DNA from: Geomicrobium sp. JCM 19038
Lineage (GTDB): Bacteria > Bacillota > Bacilli > Bacillales > Marinococcaceae
Length of the DNA: 64,000 bases
NCBI RefSeq assembly: GCF_000698125.1
Contig: NZ_BAXA01000012.1
Location: forward strand, 1 to 64,000
Reading direction: 5' to 3'
The stretch's first letter is position 1; each line of letters begins with the position of its first letter. Shown piece after piece: positions 38,559 to 47,734 of the stretch. The notes below the pieces were generated by a model that saw only the letters and a program-made list of their open reading frames with translations, did no database searches and was not told the origin of the DNA. The translations under genes were made by a program, and so were the position numbers.

Positions 38559-38975
38559 GTGAAGTTGCTGCAATTTATAATGGGTGGAGAACAATATGTC
38601 GTCGATGTGTTAGCCATCCACTCAGTTGAAAATATTCAAGACATAACGAGAGTGCCAAATGCACCAGAAGGTGTGATTGGAGTCATCAATGTCCGAGGAT
38701 TGATGACAACAATCGTAGATGTGAGAGGGAATCAGTCAGAGGAAACGAATGCGTATACGAAAGATACTCGGATCGTTTTAATTGAAGATCAAAACGATCC
38801 GTTAGGCTTTATCGTCGATCAAACGAGTAATGTGTTTACGATTGAAGATCAGTTGTATCATCAAGCGCTTGAAGCTAATGAACAAGAAGAGAATCGTCAA
38901 TATAGCTGTGGCGTCATGTACATCCATGAACAATGGTATACGATTTTTGATTATCATTCGTTATTTCGTTCATAG
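38559..38975 (+). CDS. cheW: Chemotaxis coupling protein CheW
   Basis: CheW bridges chemoreceptors and CheA. The 138-residue product has the CheW fold from KLLQFIMGGEQYVVDVLAIHS through PEGVIGVINVRGLMTTIVDV (the NxRG motif) to DPLGFIVDQTSNVFTIED. GTG 38559 lies just after the cheA stop with AAAGAGGT about 8 bases upstream. Its last 22 bases overlap the end of a gene on the other strand. Confidence 0.93.
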   Translation: MKLLQFIMGGEQYVVDVLAIHSVENIQDITRVPNAPEGVIGVINVRGLMTTIVDVRGNQSEETNAYTKDTRIVLIEDQNDPLGFIVDQTSNVFTIEDQLYHQALEANEQEENRQYSCGVMYIHEQWYTIFDYHSLFRS

Positions 38976-39289
38976 AGTGGTTTTCGGAAAAGAATATCGA
39001 TGCCAAACGTTGTTAACCAGATGATGAAGAGGACAAAAATAATGAGATAATACTCATCAACGATAATGAGTGTAAGAATGATTACAAGTCCATTTGCTGC
39101 CCAACTGTTATAAAACCAAAAGTTTGAGATCTTTTGAAACCATAAGACGTAGACGACGAGTGAAAGTACGATAAGATGCAAGGAAATGAGTACGGTTGGA
39201 ATCGACGCTAAAGGAACGTAATAAAGCGTAATTGTAATTGCTGCTAGTATGTATACGACTAAAAAAACTAATCGGTCTCTCGTTTCCAT
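38954..39289 (-). CDS. Small multi-pass membrane protein of unknown function (111 aa)
   Basis: On the minus strand, convergent with cheW. The ATG follows a near-perfect GGAGGA by 7 bases, which supports a real gene. Four hydrophobic segments are visible (LVFLVVYILAAITITLYYV; IPTVLISLHLIVLSLVVYVL; AANGLVIILTLIIV; YYLIIFVLFIIWLTTFGIDI), separated by short charged loops. I do not recognise the family. The last residues overlap the cheW 3' end, and no terminator is visible between the two genes. Confidence 0.7.
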   Translation of the reverse strand: METRDRLVFLVVYILAAITITLYYVPLASIPTVLISLHLIVLSLVVYVLWFQKISNFWFYNSWAANGLVIILTLIIVDEYYLIIFVLFIIWLTTFGIDILFRKPLYERNNE

Positions 39290-39387
39290 TAAAAGTCCTC
39301 CTTTTTTTCTTTTTTACCAAATCGTACATATTATTGGTATGAAATCACAAGACTATAAAAAAGTATCTTGTGAAAGGAAGAAGAGAT

Positions 39388-40182
39388 GTGCGGACGATCC
39401 ATTGGTTATTAGCGATATGTTTAGTATTTGCCCCTTCCGTTGCGTTAGCGGAAACAGACGATGTTCCCCCATTACAAGGAGGAAGCGAAGAAGATGAAAG
39501 AGATCCAGATCCGTTAACGTTCACTCAATTAAAACAATCGTTTCCTGATTCATTTTACTACATGGGCGACCCGAGTTCACAGCAAATCGCCCTTACGTTC
39601 GATGATGGTCCTGATCCTAGACATACAACGCAAGTATTAGAAGTGCTTGAAAAGTACGACGTCCCTGCAACGTTTTTCGTGCTAGGATCAAGGGCAGAAG
39701 CTTATCCAGAACTGCTAACGACGATCGATGAACAAGGGCACGACATTGGATCGCATACGTTTTGGCACCCGAATTTAACGGATGATGAAGAGTCCGATGA
39801 TTTAATCGGTCAACTTAATTGGGAAGTAACTCAGACCGAGGAAGTTATTGATGAAATTGTTGGTTATCGCCCGCGTTTATTCCGTGCCCCATATGGAGGT
39901 TTGAACATCGAGTTGATGGAACGCCTCGTCGCATTGAACAATGTTGCCATCGGTTGGGATGCCGATTCAAATGATTGGAGACAAATACCCGCGGAAGAGA
40001 TTGTGGAGATCTTAAGAGAAGAGATTTCGCCTGGCAGCATCGTGCTCATGCATGACGGTGGCAACTGGGATCAGACGATTACATCAGCACAGGCGTTAGA
40101 CATATTGATTCCTGAACTACAATCAGAAGGCTATGAGTTCGTAACCATATCTGATATGCTTGATATTGACCGAGCAAAATAA
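39388..40182 (+). CDS. Secreted polysaccharide deacetylase (carbohydrate esterase family 4)
   Basis: A NodB-homology enzyme, probably removing acetyl groups from peptidoglycan or another wall polymer outside the cell. The 264-residue product has a signal peptide (MRTIHWLLAICLVFAPSVALA, cleaved before E), an acidic linker and all five catalytic motifs: TFDDGPD, SHTFWHPN, RAPYGG, DSNDW and LMHDGG. GTG 39388 follows AAAGGAAG by about 8 bases. It resembles PdaA/YlxY-type proteins, but the substrate is not decided by sequence. A hairpin terminator follows. Confidence 0.9.
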   Translation: MRTIHWLLAICLVFAPSVALAETDDVPPLQGGSEEDERDPDPLTFTQLKQSFPDSFYYMGDPSSQQIALTFDDGPDPRHTTQVLEVLEKYDVPATFFVLGSRAEAYPELLTTIDEQGHDIGSHTFWHPNLTDDEESDDLIGQLNWEVTQTEEVIDEIVGYRPRLFRAPYGGLNIELMERLVALNNVAIGWDADSNDWRQIPAEEIVEILREEISPGSIVLMHDGGNWDQTITSAQALDILIPELQSEGYEFVTISDMLDIDRAK

Positions 40183-40188
40183 TCGTTT

Positions 40189-40219
40189 AAACCGAATGCG
40201 TGTGACGCATTCGGTTTTC
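40189..40219 (+). terminator. Terminator after the deacetylase gene
   Basis: A perfect 12-bp stem (AAACCGAATGCG with CGCATTCGGTTT) around TGTGA, then a short T-run. Confidence 0.85.
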
Positions 40220-40308
40220 AATGTGATTATAGGGAAAATCGGTCGTATACGGACGCTTTTAAATCGTGTATGATGTAGAAATGAAAGTTGTTTTCAGGGG
40301 ATGAAGAT

Positions 40309-41458
40309 ATGAAACCATATCAAAGTTACGAAAAGCAATACGACATCAATATGATGTTCGTTCTGTTTATTTTTGCAGTATTAAGTTGCTTGTACATTTA
40401 TTTGGCTTCAGGTAATACAACGACAGTCGTAATGCAAGCAATCTTTTTTTTAGTTGCTTTTGCGATAGCGATTGTTGTAATGCATTTTGACTTTGAATAT
40501 TATTTGAATTTGCACTGGGTTTTTTATGGATTTGGTTTATTTCTGTTAATTGTTCTCGCACTCTCGCCAGAGTGGCTAGCACCTGAGCGACAAGGGGCTA
40601 CGCGTTGGTTTAACTTACGAGTTATTAACTTGCAACCCTCAGAATTTATGAAAGTCTTCATCATCGTAACGTTAAGTGCGATCGTCTACAAACATAACAA
40701 TGAATGGACACCGAAGGAATTAAAGTCAGATCTGTGGCTATTAGCTAAAATGGGACTCGTTATTCTTCCACCAATTTTGCTGTTGCAACAGCAACCGGAT
40801 ATGGGAATGGTCATGATGATGCTCGCCATTACTGTCGGCTTGACGCTCGTATCAGGAATGAGTTATAACTCCTCGGCCTACTATACGGAATTCCAGCTGC
40901 GATTGGTGCGTCGTTCGTTATTGCTTATTTCCGCTTTCCGGATTTCGTGCAGACGTATTTCTTTAACCATATTGCACCGTATCAAGTGAATCGTTTTCAC
41001 GGTTGGTTAAGGCCACTAGAGAACCCAGATCAAGCTATCAAGTTGCTCAAGCAATGACGGCCATCGGTTCAGGTGGGCTAACGGGAGACAATGAACATAA
41101 CGTTTACGTACCTGAGGCACATACGGACTTTATTTTCTCGATTGTCGGACGAGAAACAGGCTTTTTAGGGTCTGCACTCGTCATTACGATGTTTTTTATT
41201 CTTTTCTACCAGATTATGATGACAGCGATTCGTACTCATCATAGTTTTGGAACGTATTTATGCTCAGGAGTCATTGCGTTATTTACGTTTCAAGTGTTTC
41301 AAAACATCGGGATGAACGTTGGTATTTTGCCAGTTACTGGGTTTACGTTACCGTTTATGAGTTATGGTGGTAGTTCATTACTTAGCTCAATGCTCGCGAT
41401 TGGGATTGTGCTTGGTGTTCGCTACCATTCAAAAAGCTATGTATTCGAAGAAAAATAA
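40309..41458 (+). CDS. rodA: RodA/FtsW (SEDS) peptidoglycan glycosyltransferase (two frameshifts as read)
   Basis: SEDS proteins polymerise lipid II in the membrane together with a class-B PBP. About ten membrane segments are predicted, with RQGATRWFNLRVINLQPSEFMKV and LPVTGFTLPFMSYGGSSLLSS as diagnostic motifs. The frame is lost near 40886 (GIPAAIGASFVIAYFRFPDF is in a second frame) and again near 41024 (SYQVAQAMTAIGSGGLTGD in a third). One added base at each site gives a 383-residue protein. It could be RodA or a YwcF/SpoVE-type paralogue; the mid-protein EHNVYVPEAHTDFIFSIVGRE favours RodA. ATG 40309 follows AGGGGATG. Confidence 0.85.
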
Positions 41459-41488
41459 ATCCCTTGACCGCTTGGTCAAGGGATTTTC
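41458..41488. terminator. Bidirectional terminator between rodA and a convergent gene
   Basis: A perfect 12-bp stem (AATCCCTTGACC with GGTCAAGGGATT) with A and T flanks serves both converging genes. Confidence 0.88.
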
Positions 41489-41496
41489 TTTATGCT

Positions 41497-41964
41497 TTAA
41501 GGTTGTGGATCTGGATTTGGTTCGTCATTGACAGTAACTTGTGGCTTGCGTGCCAAACACATGATTCCCGCAATGATTAATAAAACTGATTGAATTAATG
41601 TTGTACCGACTGTGAGTAGTAACATTCCACCACCTGCAACGAGTAAAAGAATACCGGCAGTTTTAGCGTTTTTAGTAATCTTAATAGCGCCAATAATACC
41701 AAGGACAGTTCCGATGATCATAACAATAAGAGCGAACCACGTCAGGCCGACAAACGTACTACCCATCATGCCAAACATGTCAGCTGCCATTTGTGCTTCC
41801 TCACCAGTGAATGCTGGATCGTTCTCAAGCTCCGTCATCATTTGTTGCTCAAAGTCGCCACCGATTGCGGAGAGCCCAATAGCCAAGAAACCTACGACAA
41901 CGACCATTAAAATATTAATGACGTTACCGATCCAACTGAGTATTTTTTCCCCTGTTCGTTTCAA
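41497..41964 (-). CDS. DUF4064-type membrane protein
   Basis: A 155-residue membrane protein with four hydrophobic segments: an N-terminal one (INILMVVVVGFLAIGLSAIG), then an acidic extracellular-type loop (ELENDPAFTGEEAQMAADMF), and three more near the C-terminus, with a short hydrophilic tail. The arrangement is that of DUF4064 proteins common in Firmicutes, with no known function. The TTG start (MKRTGEKILSW) follows AAAGGTGATGG on the minus strand. It is convergent with rodA and divergent from ohr. Confidence 0.75.
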   Translation of the reverse strand: MKRTGEKILSWIGNVINILMVVVVGFLAIGLSAIGGDFEQQMMTELENDPAFTGEEAQMAADMFGMMGSTFVGLTWFALIVMIIGTVLGIIGAIKITKNAKTAGILLLVAGGGMLLLTVGTTLIQSVLLIIAGIMCLARKPQVTVNDEPNPDPQP

Positions 41965-42086
41965 CTTCCATCACCTTTCTTATGTTCGAGGTAAAGATTC
42001 TATCTTCTATACCCGTAATCCATACATGTAAAAACATATGTATCTAAATAGTATACTATGATTATAAATCGAAAAGCAGAAACTAA

Positions 42087-42096
42087 ACAAATTTGT
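42087..42096. promoter_or_regulatory. Short palindrome upstream of ohr, possible operator
   Basis: ACAAATTTGT is a perfect 10-base palindrome 86 bases before ohr. OhrR (MarR family) controls ohr genes through palindromes of this general type, but the match to its known site is poor and no ohrR gene is adjacent. Confidence 0.3.
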
Positions 42097-42181
42097 AATA
42101 TGAGGTTTAAGGATGTGCTTAAACGTAAACATATATAGTAGAACAGCGTTTAACAACACATTAACCGGAGGCGAATTAACG

Positions 42182-42604
42182 ATGGCAGATAAAGTATTCA
42201 CAACGAGCGCAACAGCAGTAGGCGGACGTGAAGGACAAGTTAAATCAGACAATGGTGTGATTGAAGTTCAATTGTCGATGCCTAAAGGTGACGATATACC
42301 AAGTGATGCATCAAATCCTGAGCAATTGTTCGCATCAGGTTATGCGTCTTGCTTTGATGGTGCTTTAAATTTAATGGCTAGTAAAAGCAAAGAAGAAATC
42401 GAATCTGAAACGAAAGCTGAAGTGAGCTTACTGAAAGACCCACATGATGGTGGATTTCAACTAGGTGTTGCTTTGCACGTGTCCATTAAAGGTGTGGATC
42501 AATCGAAAGCCGAAGAACTCGTAGAAAAGGCTCATGAATTTTGCCCGTATTCGAAAGCGACTAGAGGCAATATCGATGTTTCATTACACGTTAAAGCTCA
42601 ATAA
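42182..42604 (+). CDS. ohr: Organic hydroperoxide resistance protein Ohr (OsmC family)
   Basis: Ohr is a thiol peroxidase that reduces organic hydroperoxides. The 140-residue product has both redox cysteines, in GYASCFDGALNL and EFCPYSKATRGN, and the family start FTTSATAVGGREGQVKSDNG. ATG 42182 follows ACCGGAGG. It stands alone, with a very strong terminator directly after, so it is probably a single-gene transcript. Confidence 0.95.
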   Translation: MADKVFTTSATAVGGREGQVKSDNGVIEVQLSMPKGDDIPSDASNPEQLFASGYASCFDGALNLMASKSKEEIESETKAEVSLLKDPHDGGFQLGVALHVSIKGVDQSKAEELVEKAHEFCPYSKATRGNIDVSLHVKAQ

Positions 42605-42611
42605 ATCAACG

Positions 42612-42648
42612 AAAAGTACAAGTAGACAACGTCTACTTGTACTTTTTT
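42612..42648 (+). terminator. Terminator after ohr
   Basis: A perfect 16-bp stem (AAAAGTACAAGTAGAC with its complement) and a 3-base loop, with a T-run at the 3' arm. Confidence 0.93.
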
Positions 42649-42809
42649 CGTTGTTCTTACCTGAATCCTACTTTAGTATCGATGACTTATGAAAGGATTT
42701 CAGTTATTATAAGTTTAAGTATAAACAGGTTCGAAAGTAGACATTCTAAATATGTACAAACCCACTGCATTTCATTGAAGTGCTCTGTAAGGGAGGGGTT
42801 CTTATTTCT

Positions 42810-43172
42810 ATGAGTACGATTGCAAAAGAGTCCGTCTGGTTGTTAGAGTCGTTAAGGTTAAACACCGTACGTAAACCTGATATAGAATGCAACATCTGCG
42901 GCAAACCAATCGAGCGTCATTATTTGAAGCTAGGGACGAGACGTGGCTGTTACTACTGCTTGTTGAAATTTCTCAACCATACGAAGTTTGATAACTACCG
43001 TATGAAAGTAAAGAATGACCCAGCGAATCCAGGAATTGATACGGTTTTACTCATGGCGGATTTACGCTTTATCATTCAGAAACGTTCCATTGCGAGTCTT
43101 GTTAAGGATGATAGAAAAAAAGAAGATGATCATGTATTACATGATCTCGTAGAGACATATAAATCTCAGTAA
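42810..43172 (+). CDS. Hypothetical protein with a CxxC...CxxC zinc motif (120 aa)
   Basis: I do not recognise this family. The product starts MSTIAKESVWLLESLRLNTV, then carries CNICGKPIER and, 20 residues on, GCYYCLLK, together a probable four-cysteine zinc site. The rest is charged and probably helical, with a Lys/Asp-rich C-terminus. GGGAGGGG precedes the ATG by about 12 bases, longer than ideal. The gene is 77 bases upstream of the SWIM-SNF2 helicase gene on the same strand with no terminator visible between them, so the two may be co-transcribed. Confidence 0.7.
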   Translation: MSTIAKESVWLLESLRLNTVRKPDIECNICGKPIERHYLKLGTRRGCYYCLLKFLNHTKFDNYRMKVKNDPANPGIDTVLLMADLRFIIQKRSIASLVKDDRKKEDDHVLHDLVETYKSQ

Positions 43173-43249
43173 CTGTTTGAAGAGCACAGGCTTATGAATT
43201 TGTCATAAGCGTGTGTTTTTGTTCGTTATTGTTGGAAAGGAAGTTCACG

Positions 43250-46200
43250 ATGATTCAGAGCATTGAACAATTTGTTCATACATTTGCAAGGCCCGAGACG
43301 ATTCAACGTGCGAAAACGTATCATCGCCAAGGAAATGTACGCAAATTATTAAGTGATCGAAAAGGCGAGTGGAAAGCGGTCGTACTCGGGCATGAGATTT
43401 ATGATGTTCACTTTACGATTGAAAATGACTTACCAAAAACGTATTCATGCACATGTCCTGCATATGAAGCATACCCAGGCTTGTGCAAACATTTGATTGC
43501 TTGTTTGTATGAATATGAAAACAGGCAAGCGCCAGTGAAAGAAGCACCTCCAAAAGAACAAAAAGGAGAACGAGACGTTAATCGTTTGATTGATTCTTTC
43601 GCTGATTTGTTTGAAGTAGAAGCAACCGCTGAAAAGGAAGAGTTGTTGATCGAGTACGTCGTGCACGTGCATCCTGCAAAAATGTTTGTCGGATCTGGTT
43701 TTGTCGAAATTGAATTAAAGGTCGGCATCGATCGTACGTACGTTGTTTTTGATTTACTCAAATGGTTAGAAGCTCTGGAAGAACAGCGAACGTATTTCTT
43801 TACGAAAAACTTTTCATATAATCCTGATGAACATAAGCTCTCAGACGAAGATCAAGAAAAAATGGACCTTTTATTAACGATTGTCCGAATGAGAGAAGAT
43901 GATGTGAGCTTTCGTGGTGAAAGACGCTTGTTCGTTCCTGGTCCTGCTTTTTCCTCGTTATTATCGAATATCAATACAACGCAACTTTCACTCGTCATTC
44001 ACCAAAATACGATGCCAATTAAACACATTCATTTCCCTGACGAACGGAATACTCCTCTACAAATTTCTGTCATGAAGACGGACTCTGGGGGAATGTTGCT
44101 TCATTGGACAAATATGGAGACGAGTTACTATTTCGGAAGCGATTATCGAGCCATTCTTACAGAAGATACGTTGTATATCTTGTCTGAGGAACAAAATCTC
44201 GTCTTTGTGAAGTTCTTTCAAAGGATGCAAAGAGAAGATGGGAAACTGCACATTCCACACCGTTTGTTTGAGCAGTTTTATTCGTACGTGTTGTTACAGC
44301 TAAAGAAAGTTGCAAAAGTTGTTATTGAGCCTGAAGTCGAACAAAAAATTCAGCAACACGACTTGAAAGCGACATTGTATGTGGATGAAGTGAACGAGCA
44401 ACTGAATGCCAAGCTGCATTTCAGCTACGGAGAGCACACCTTTAATCCACATGAAGAGCAAGTCACAAACGATGATTATTATCAAATTCGCGATATAAAA
44501 CAAGAAAATCAAGTGATGGCAGCAATTGAACAAGTTCCTTTCACGTACAATGAGCGAGGATTAACGATTCGTGGAGAAGATGAGATGGCGCATTTTCTGC
44601 TATTTGATTTAAATGAGCTTGCTAAATCGATGGACATCAATGTGAGTGAAAATGTGCAGGAGCGTATTTACACGCCAGCTGAGATGCCGACAGTTGAAGT
44701 GAATTACAATCAACAACATGATTGGTTAGATATTAACTTCCAGTTCTCAGGCTTAGGTGAGGAGGAAAGCATCAGCCTCCTCAAAGCGATGCGTGAAAAG
44801 CGTTCTTTTGTACAATTGAACAACGGACAATATGTCAACTTAACGCGTGATGAATTGAAAAACATGAGTGATGTTCTCGATCAACTCGGTCGTGAACATG
44901 TGGAGTCCACATCCGTTCAGGCGCCACTATATCAGGCATTTCAATTAAATGAAGAAGCAGCTGTTACGATCTCAGATAAAGTGAGCCGTTGCATTCAAGA
45001 TATCGAATCACCGAAAGATTTGAACGTGACGGTCCCTACTAATTTAGAGAAGATTATGCGCGACTATCAAAAAAACGGTTTTCAATGGATGACGGCTTTA
45101 TCCAAGTATGGATTTGGTGGCATACTCGCAGATGATATGGGGTTAGGGAAGACAATCCAGACAATCGCTTATTTAGCAAAGCAGTATGAAGGGCGACAAG
45201 AAGGGAAATCATTAATTATTTCTCCTGCTTCGCTCGTTTACAATTGGCAAAGAGAGATTGAGCGTTTTGCCCCCCAACTTGACGTTGTCATTATTGATGG
45301 AAACAAAGAAGAGCGAAAGAAAAAACTCACACAAGATGCGCAGTTGTTCATTACATCGTATCCTTTAATGCAACGTGATGAAGAATTGTATGCTCCAGTC
45401 GTTTTTGATCATTTAGTACTTGATGAAGCACAACACTTAAAAAATGAACAAGCGAAAACGACGAAAGTCGTACGGTCGTTGCGAAAACGACAAGCGTTTG
45501 CGTTAAGTGGAACGCCAGTAGAGAACAAAAAGGAAGAACTCTATTCGATCTTCTCGATCGTGATGCCAGAGTTATTCGGTTCGAAGCGGAAGTTCTCAGA
45601 TTTAGATAACCGTGCTGTTCATCGAAGAATCAAGCCGTTTTTACTACGAAGATTAAAGACAGAAGTATTAAAAGAGCTACCGGAAAAACAAGAGATTATT
45701 CAATACACCGAACTGAGTGAGCTTCAAAAGCAACTGTACGTCACTCAAGTTGAGCAAATTTCGTCACACTTATCGAGGGCAGTGAAAGAAAATGCTTTCC
45801 AAGAGGAACGTTTTCACATTCTTGCTGGGTTAACGAAGCTCAGGCAAATTTGCTGTCACCCGGGCCTTGTCATGCAAGAAGAAGGTGGCAGGTCAGGGAA
45901 GCTTGACTTTTTACTCGACTATGTAGAACAAGGAATCGCTTCAGGCAAACGTATGGTCATCTTTTCGCAGTTTACGTCAATGCTTGCAATCATTAGAAAG
46001 CAGTTTGACGAGCGCAATTTTGGTTATCATTATTTAGATGGCAGTACACCTGTTGCGGATCGTTTATCGTTGACGCAAAAATTTAATGAAGGAGAGCACT
46101 CGTTGTTTCTCATTTCCTTAAAAGCCGGTGGGACGGGATTAAACTTAACGGGTGGCGATACAGTGATTTTATACGATTTATGGTGGAATCCAGCGGTTGA

Positions 46201-46408
46201 AGAACAAGCTGCGGATCGTGTTCATCGCTTTGGTCAGACAAAGCAAGTAGATATCGTACGACTCGTCACTACTGGAACCATTGAAGAGAAAATCGCGGCA
46301 CTTCAACAAGATAAGAAATCATTGATTGATGATTTGATTCAACCTGGTGAAACGTTGATCCAATCAATGAATCCTGAGGAGTTACACCAATTAATATCTT
46401 TCAACTAG
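43250..46408 (+). CDS. SWIM-domain SNF2-family helicase/translocase
   Basis: A 1052-residue Swi2/Snf2 ATPase, expected to move along double-stranded DNA or remodel protein-nucleic acid complexes. An N-terminal SWIM zinc finger (CTCPAYEAYPGLCKHLIA, about residues 64-83) is followed by a long bacterial SNF2-associated region, then the RecA-like core: motif I ADDMGLGKTIQT, motif II DEAQHLKN, motif III ALSGTPVENK, motif V SLKAGGTGLNLT and motif VI ADRVHRFGQTKQV. It is similar in layout to YwqA of B. subtilis. ATG 43250 follows GGAAAGGAAG. A role in repair or transcription is inference. Confidence 0.9.
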   Translation: MIQSIEQFVHTFARPETIQRAKTYHRQGNVRKLLSDRKGEWKAVVLGHEIYDVHFTIENDLPKTYSCTCPAYEAYPGLCKHLIACLYEYENRQAPVKEAPPKEQKGERDVNRLIDSFADLFEVEATAEKEELLIEYVVHVHPAKMFVGSGFVEIELKVGIDRTYVVFDLLKWLEALEEQRTYFFTKNFSYNPDEHKLSDEDQEKMDLLLTIVRMREDDVSFRGERRLFVPGPAFSSLLSNINTTQLSLVIHQNTMPIKHIHFPDERNTPLQISVMKTDSGGMLLHWTNMETSYYFGSDYRAILTEDTLYILSEEQNLVFVKFFQRMQREDGKLHIPHRLFEQFYSYVLLQLKKVAKVVIEPEVEQKIQQHDLKATLYVDEVNEQLNAKLHFSYGEHTFNPHEEQVTNDDYYQIRDIKQENQVMAAIEQVPFTYNERGLTIRGEDEMAHFLLFDLNELAKSMDINVSENVQERIYTPAEMPTVEVNYNQQHDWLDINFQFSGLGEEESISLLKAMREKRSFVQLNNGQYVNLTRDELKNMSDVLDQLGREHVESTSVQAPLYQAFQLNEEAAVTISDKVSRCIQDIESPKDLNVTVPTNLEKIMRDYQKNGFQWMTALSKYGFGGILADDMGLGKTIQTIAYLAKQYEGRQEGKSLIISPASLVYNWQREIERFAPQLDVVIIDGNKEERKKKLTQDAQLFITSYPLMQRDEELYAPVVFDHLVLDEAQHLKNEQAKTTKVVRSLRKRQAFALSGTPVENKKEELYSIFSIVMPELFGSKRKFSDLDNRAVHRRIKPFLLRRLKTEVLKELPEKQEIIQYTELSELQKQLYVTQVEQISSHLSRAVKENAFQEERFHILAGLTKLRQICCHPGLVMQEEGGRSGKLDFLLDYVEQGIASGKRMVIFSQFTSMLAIIRKQFDERNFGYHYLDGSTPVADRLSLTQKFNEGEHSLFLISLKAGGTGLNLTGGDTVILYDLWWNPAVEEQAADRVHRFGQTKQVDIVRLVTTGTIEEKIAALQQDKKSLIDDLIQPGETLIQSMNPEELHQLISFN

Positions 46409-46580
46409 ATGGTGGCTTAATAGCCCAACGGAATTTGTGTGCATGGACGGTAGTGTGACATGCTGCAGGTCATAAGACAGATGGAAGTAAAGAAGTTACT
46501 CGTTTGTGATCAGTTGTAGTGATAATGAATGACCTTATGCGCGTAAAGAGTCGAGAGAATTCCTTTAAATGAGCCTAAAG

Positions 46581-46614
46581 AACGTGAGATGTTATTCATC
46601 TCACGTTCTTTTTT
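46581..46614 (+). terminator. Intrinsic terminator between the helicase and ycl loci
   Basis: A perfect 11-bp stem (AACGTGAGATG with CATCTCACGTT) around TTATT, then T-rich sequence. The 170 bases between the helicase stop and this hairpin show no gene. Confidence 0.9.
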
Positions 46615-46646
46615 AATGTTAATTGAAAGTTTTTCTCAATTACTCA

Positions 46647-46704
46647 TTGACCTCATTTCAAAACATAGTATAATCAGAAGTGGCACTGTTGATAATGAAT
46701 CTCA
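46647..46704 (+). promoter_or_regulatory. Sigma-A promoter and Fur box for the yclNOPQ-type operon
   Basis: TTGACC (46647-46652) and TATAAT (46669-46674) are 16 bases apart. Just downstream TGATAATGAATCTCA (46690-46704) matches 12 of the 14 defined positions of the Bacillus 7-1-7 Fur site. Fur bound there would cover the transcription start, so iron repression is expected. Confidence 0.8.
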
Positions 46705-46782
46705 TTTGCATCAGCACCCAACCTTAGTGAAGAGCGAGGAGGGGCGATTAAAGTGCTGTAGCCATTTTGATCAGACACCTTG

Positions 46783-47734
46783 ATGAAGATTAAGTACTTA
46801 ATACCTGCACTCATTTTACTATCGATCATTTCCTTGTTTGTCGGTGTGCAAGACTTGTCGATTTGGAACATACACAATTTCACCGAAGAACAATGGGAAA
46901 CATTATTAATTAGCCGATTACCAAGCTTCTAGCGATTATTATCGTTGGTGTGAGCTTAAGTGTTGCTGGACTGATTATGCAACAACTAACACAGAACAAG
47001 TTCGTTTCACCAACAACTGCTGGGACGCTGGATTGGGCAAGGCTCGGAATTCTCGTCGCCATTATTGTGTTCGCTGGTGCGAGTACGATGGAGAGATTGT
47101 TCGTTGCATTTCTCTTTGCACTTGGCGGTACATTCTTGTTCATGAGAATACTTGAACGGATTCGTTATAAAAACGTCATTTTCGTACCACTTGTTGGGTT
47201 AATGCTCGGAAGTGTCGTAAATGCTGTAACGACGTTCTTCGCTTACCAGTATGACCTTATTCAAAGTTTAAATTCTTGGATGCAAGGAAGCTTCTCACTC
47301 GTGCTACGCGGGAACTTTGAGATTCTTTATATCGGAATTCCACTTGTGATCATTGCATTTATCTTTGCGAACCGGTTTACGGTTGCAGGGATGGGTAGAG
47401 ATTTCTCACAAAGCTTAGGATTAAATTATAAGCAGATTATGAACATAGGCTTACTTATTGTTGCAGTCATTACAGCAGCAGTTGTCGTTACAATTGGTTC
47501 AATACCATTTCTTGGACTTATTATTCCGAACATCGTTTCGATTATGAGAGGCGATATCTACGAAACAGTTTGCCACATACGGCACTGTTTGGGGCGATCT
47601 TCTTACTTATATGCGACATTCTTGGCCGTGTGCTCATCTATCCTTATGAGATTCCGATCGGTTTGATGGTCGGAGTGATTGGAAGCGCACTCTTCCTATT
47701 CTTGCTGTTAAGGAGAAAGTCGTATGCAACGTAA
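46783..47734 (+). CDS. yclN: Iron-siderophore ABC permease YclN-type (two frameshifts as read)
   Basis: A FecCD-family membrane subunit; in B. subtilis YclNOPQ imports petrobactin-type siderophores. Segment one ([20 protein letters not shown]..., ending LISRLPR) stops early; adding one G near 46925 (AAGGCTT) gives [19 protein letters not shown]. After [18 protein letters not shown] a second break near 47569 is repaired by one base, giving [20 protein letters not shown]. The repaired protein is 317 residues, like YclN. The start is uncertain: ATG 46783 has no close ribosome site, the only good one (GAGGAGGGG) being about 40 bases upstream. Confidence 0.85.
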
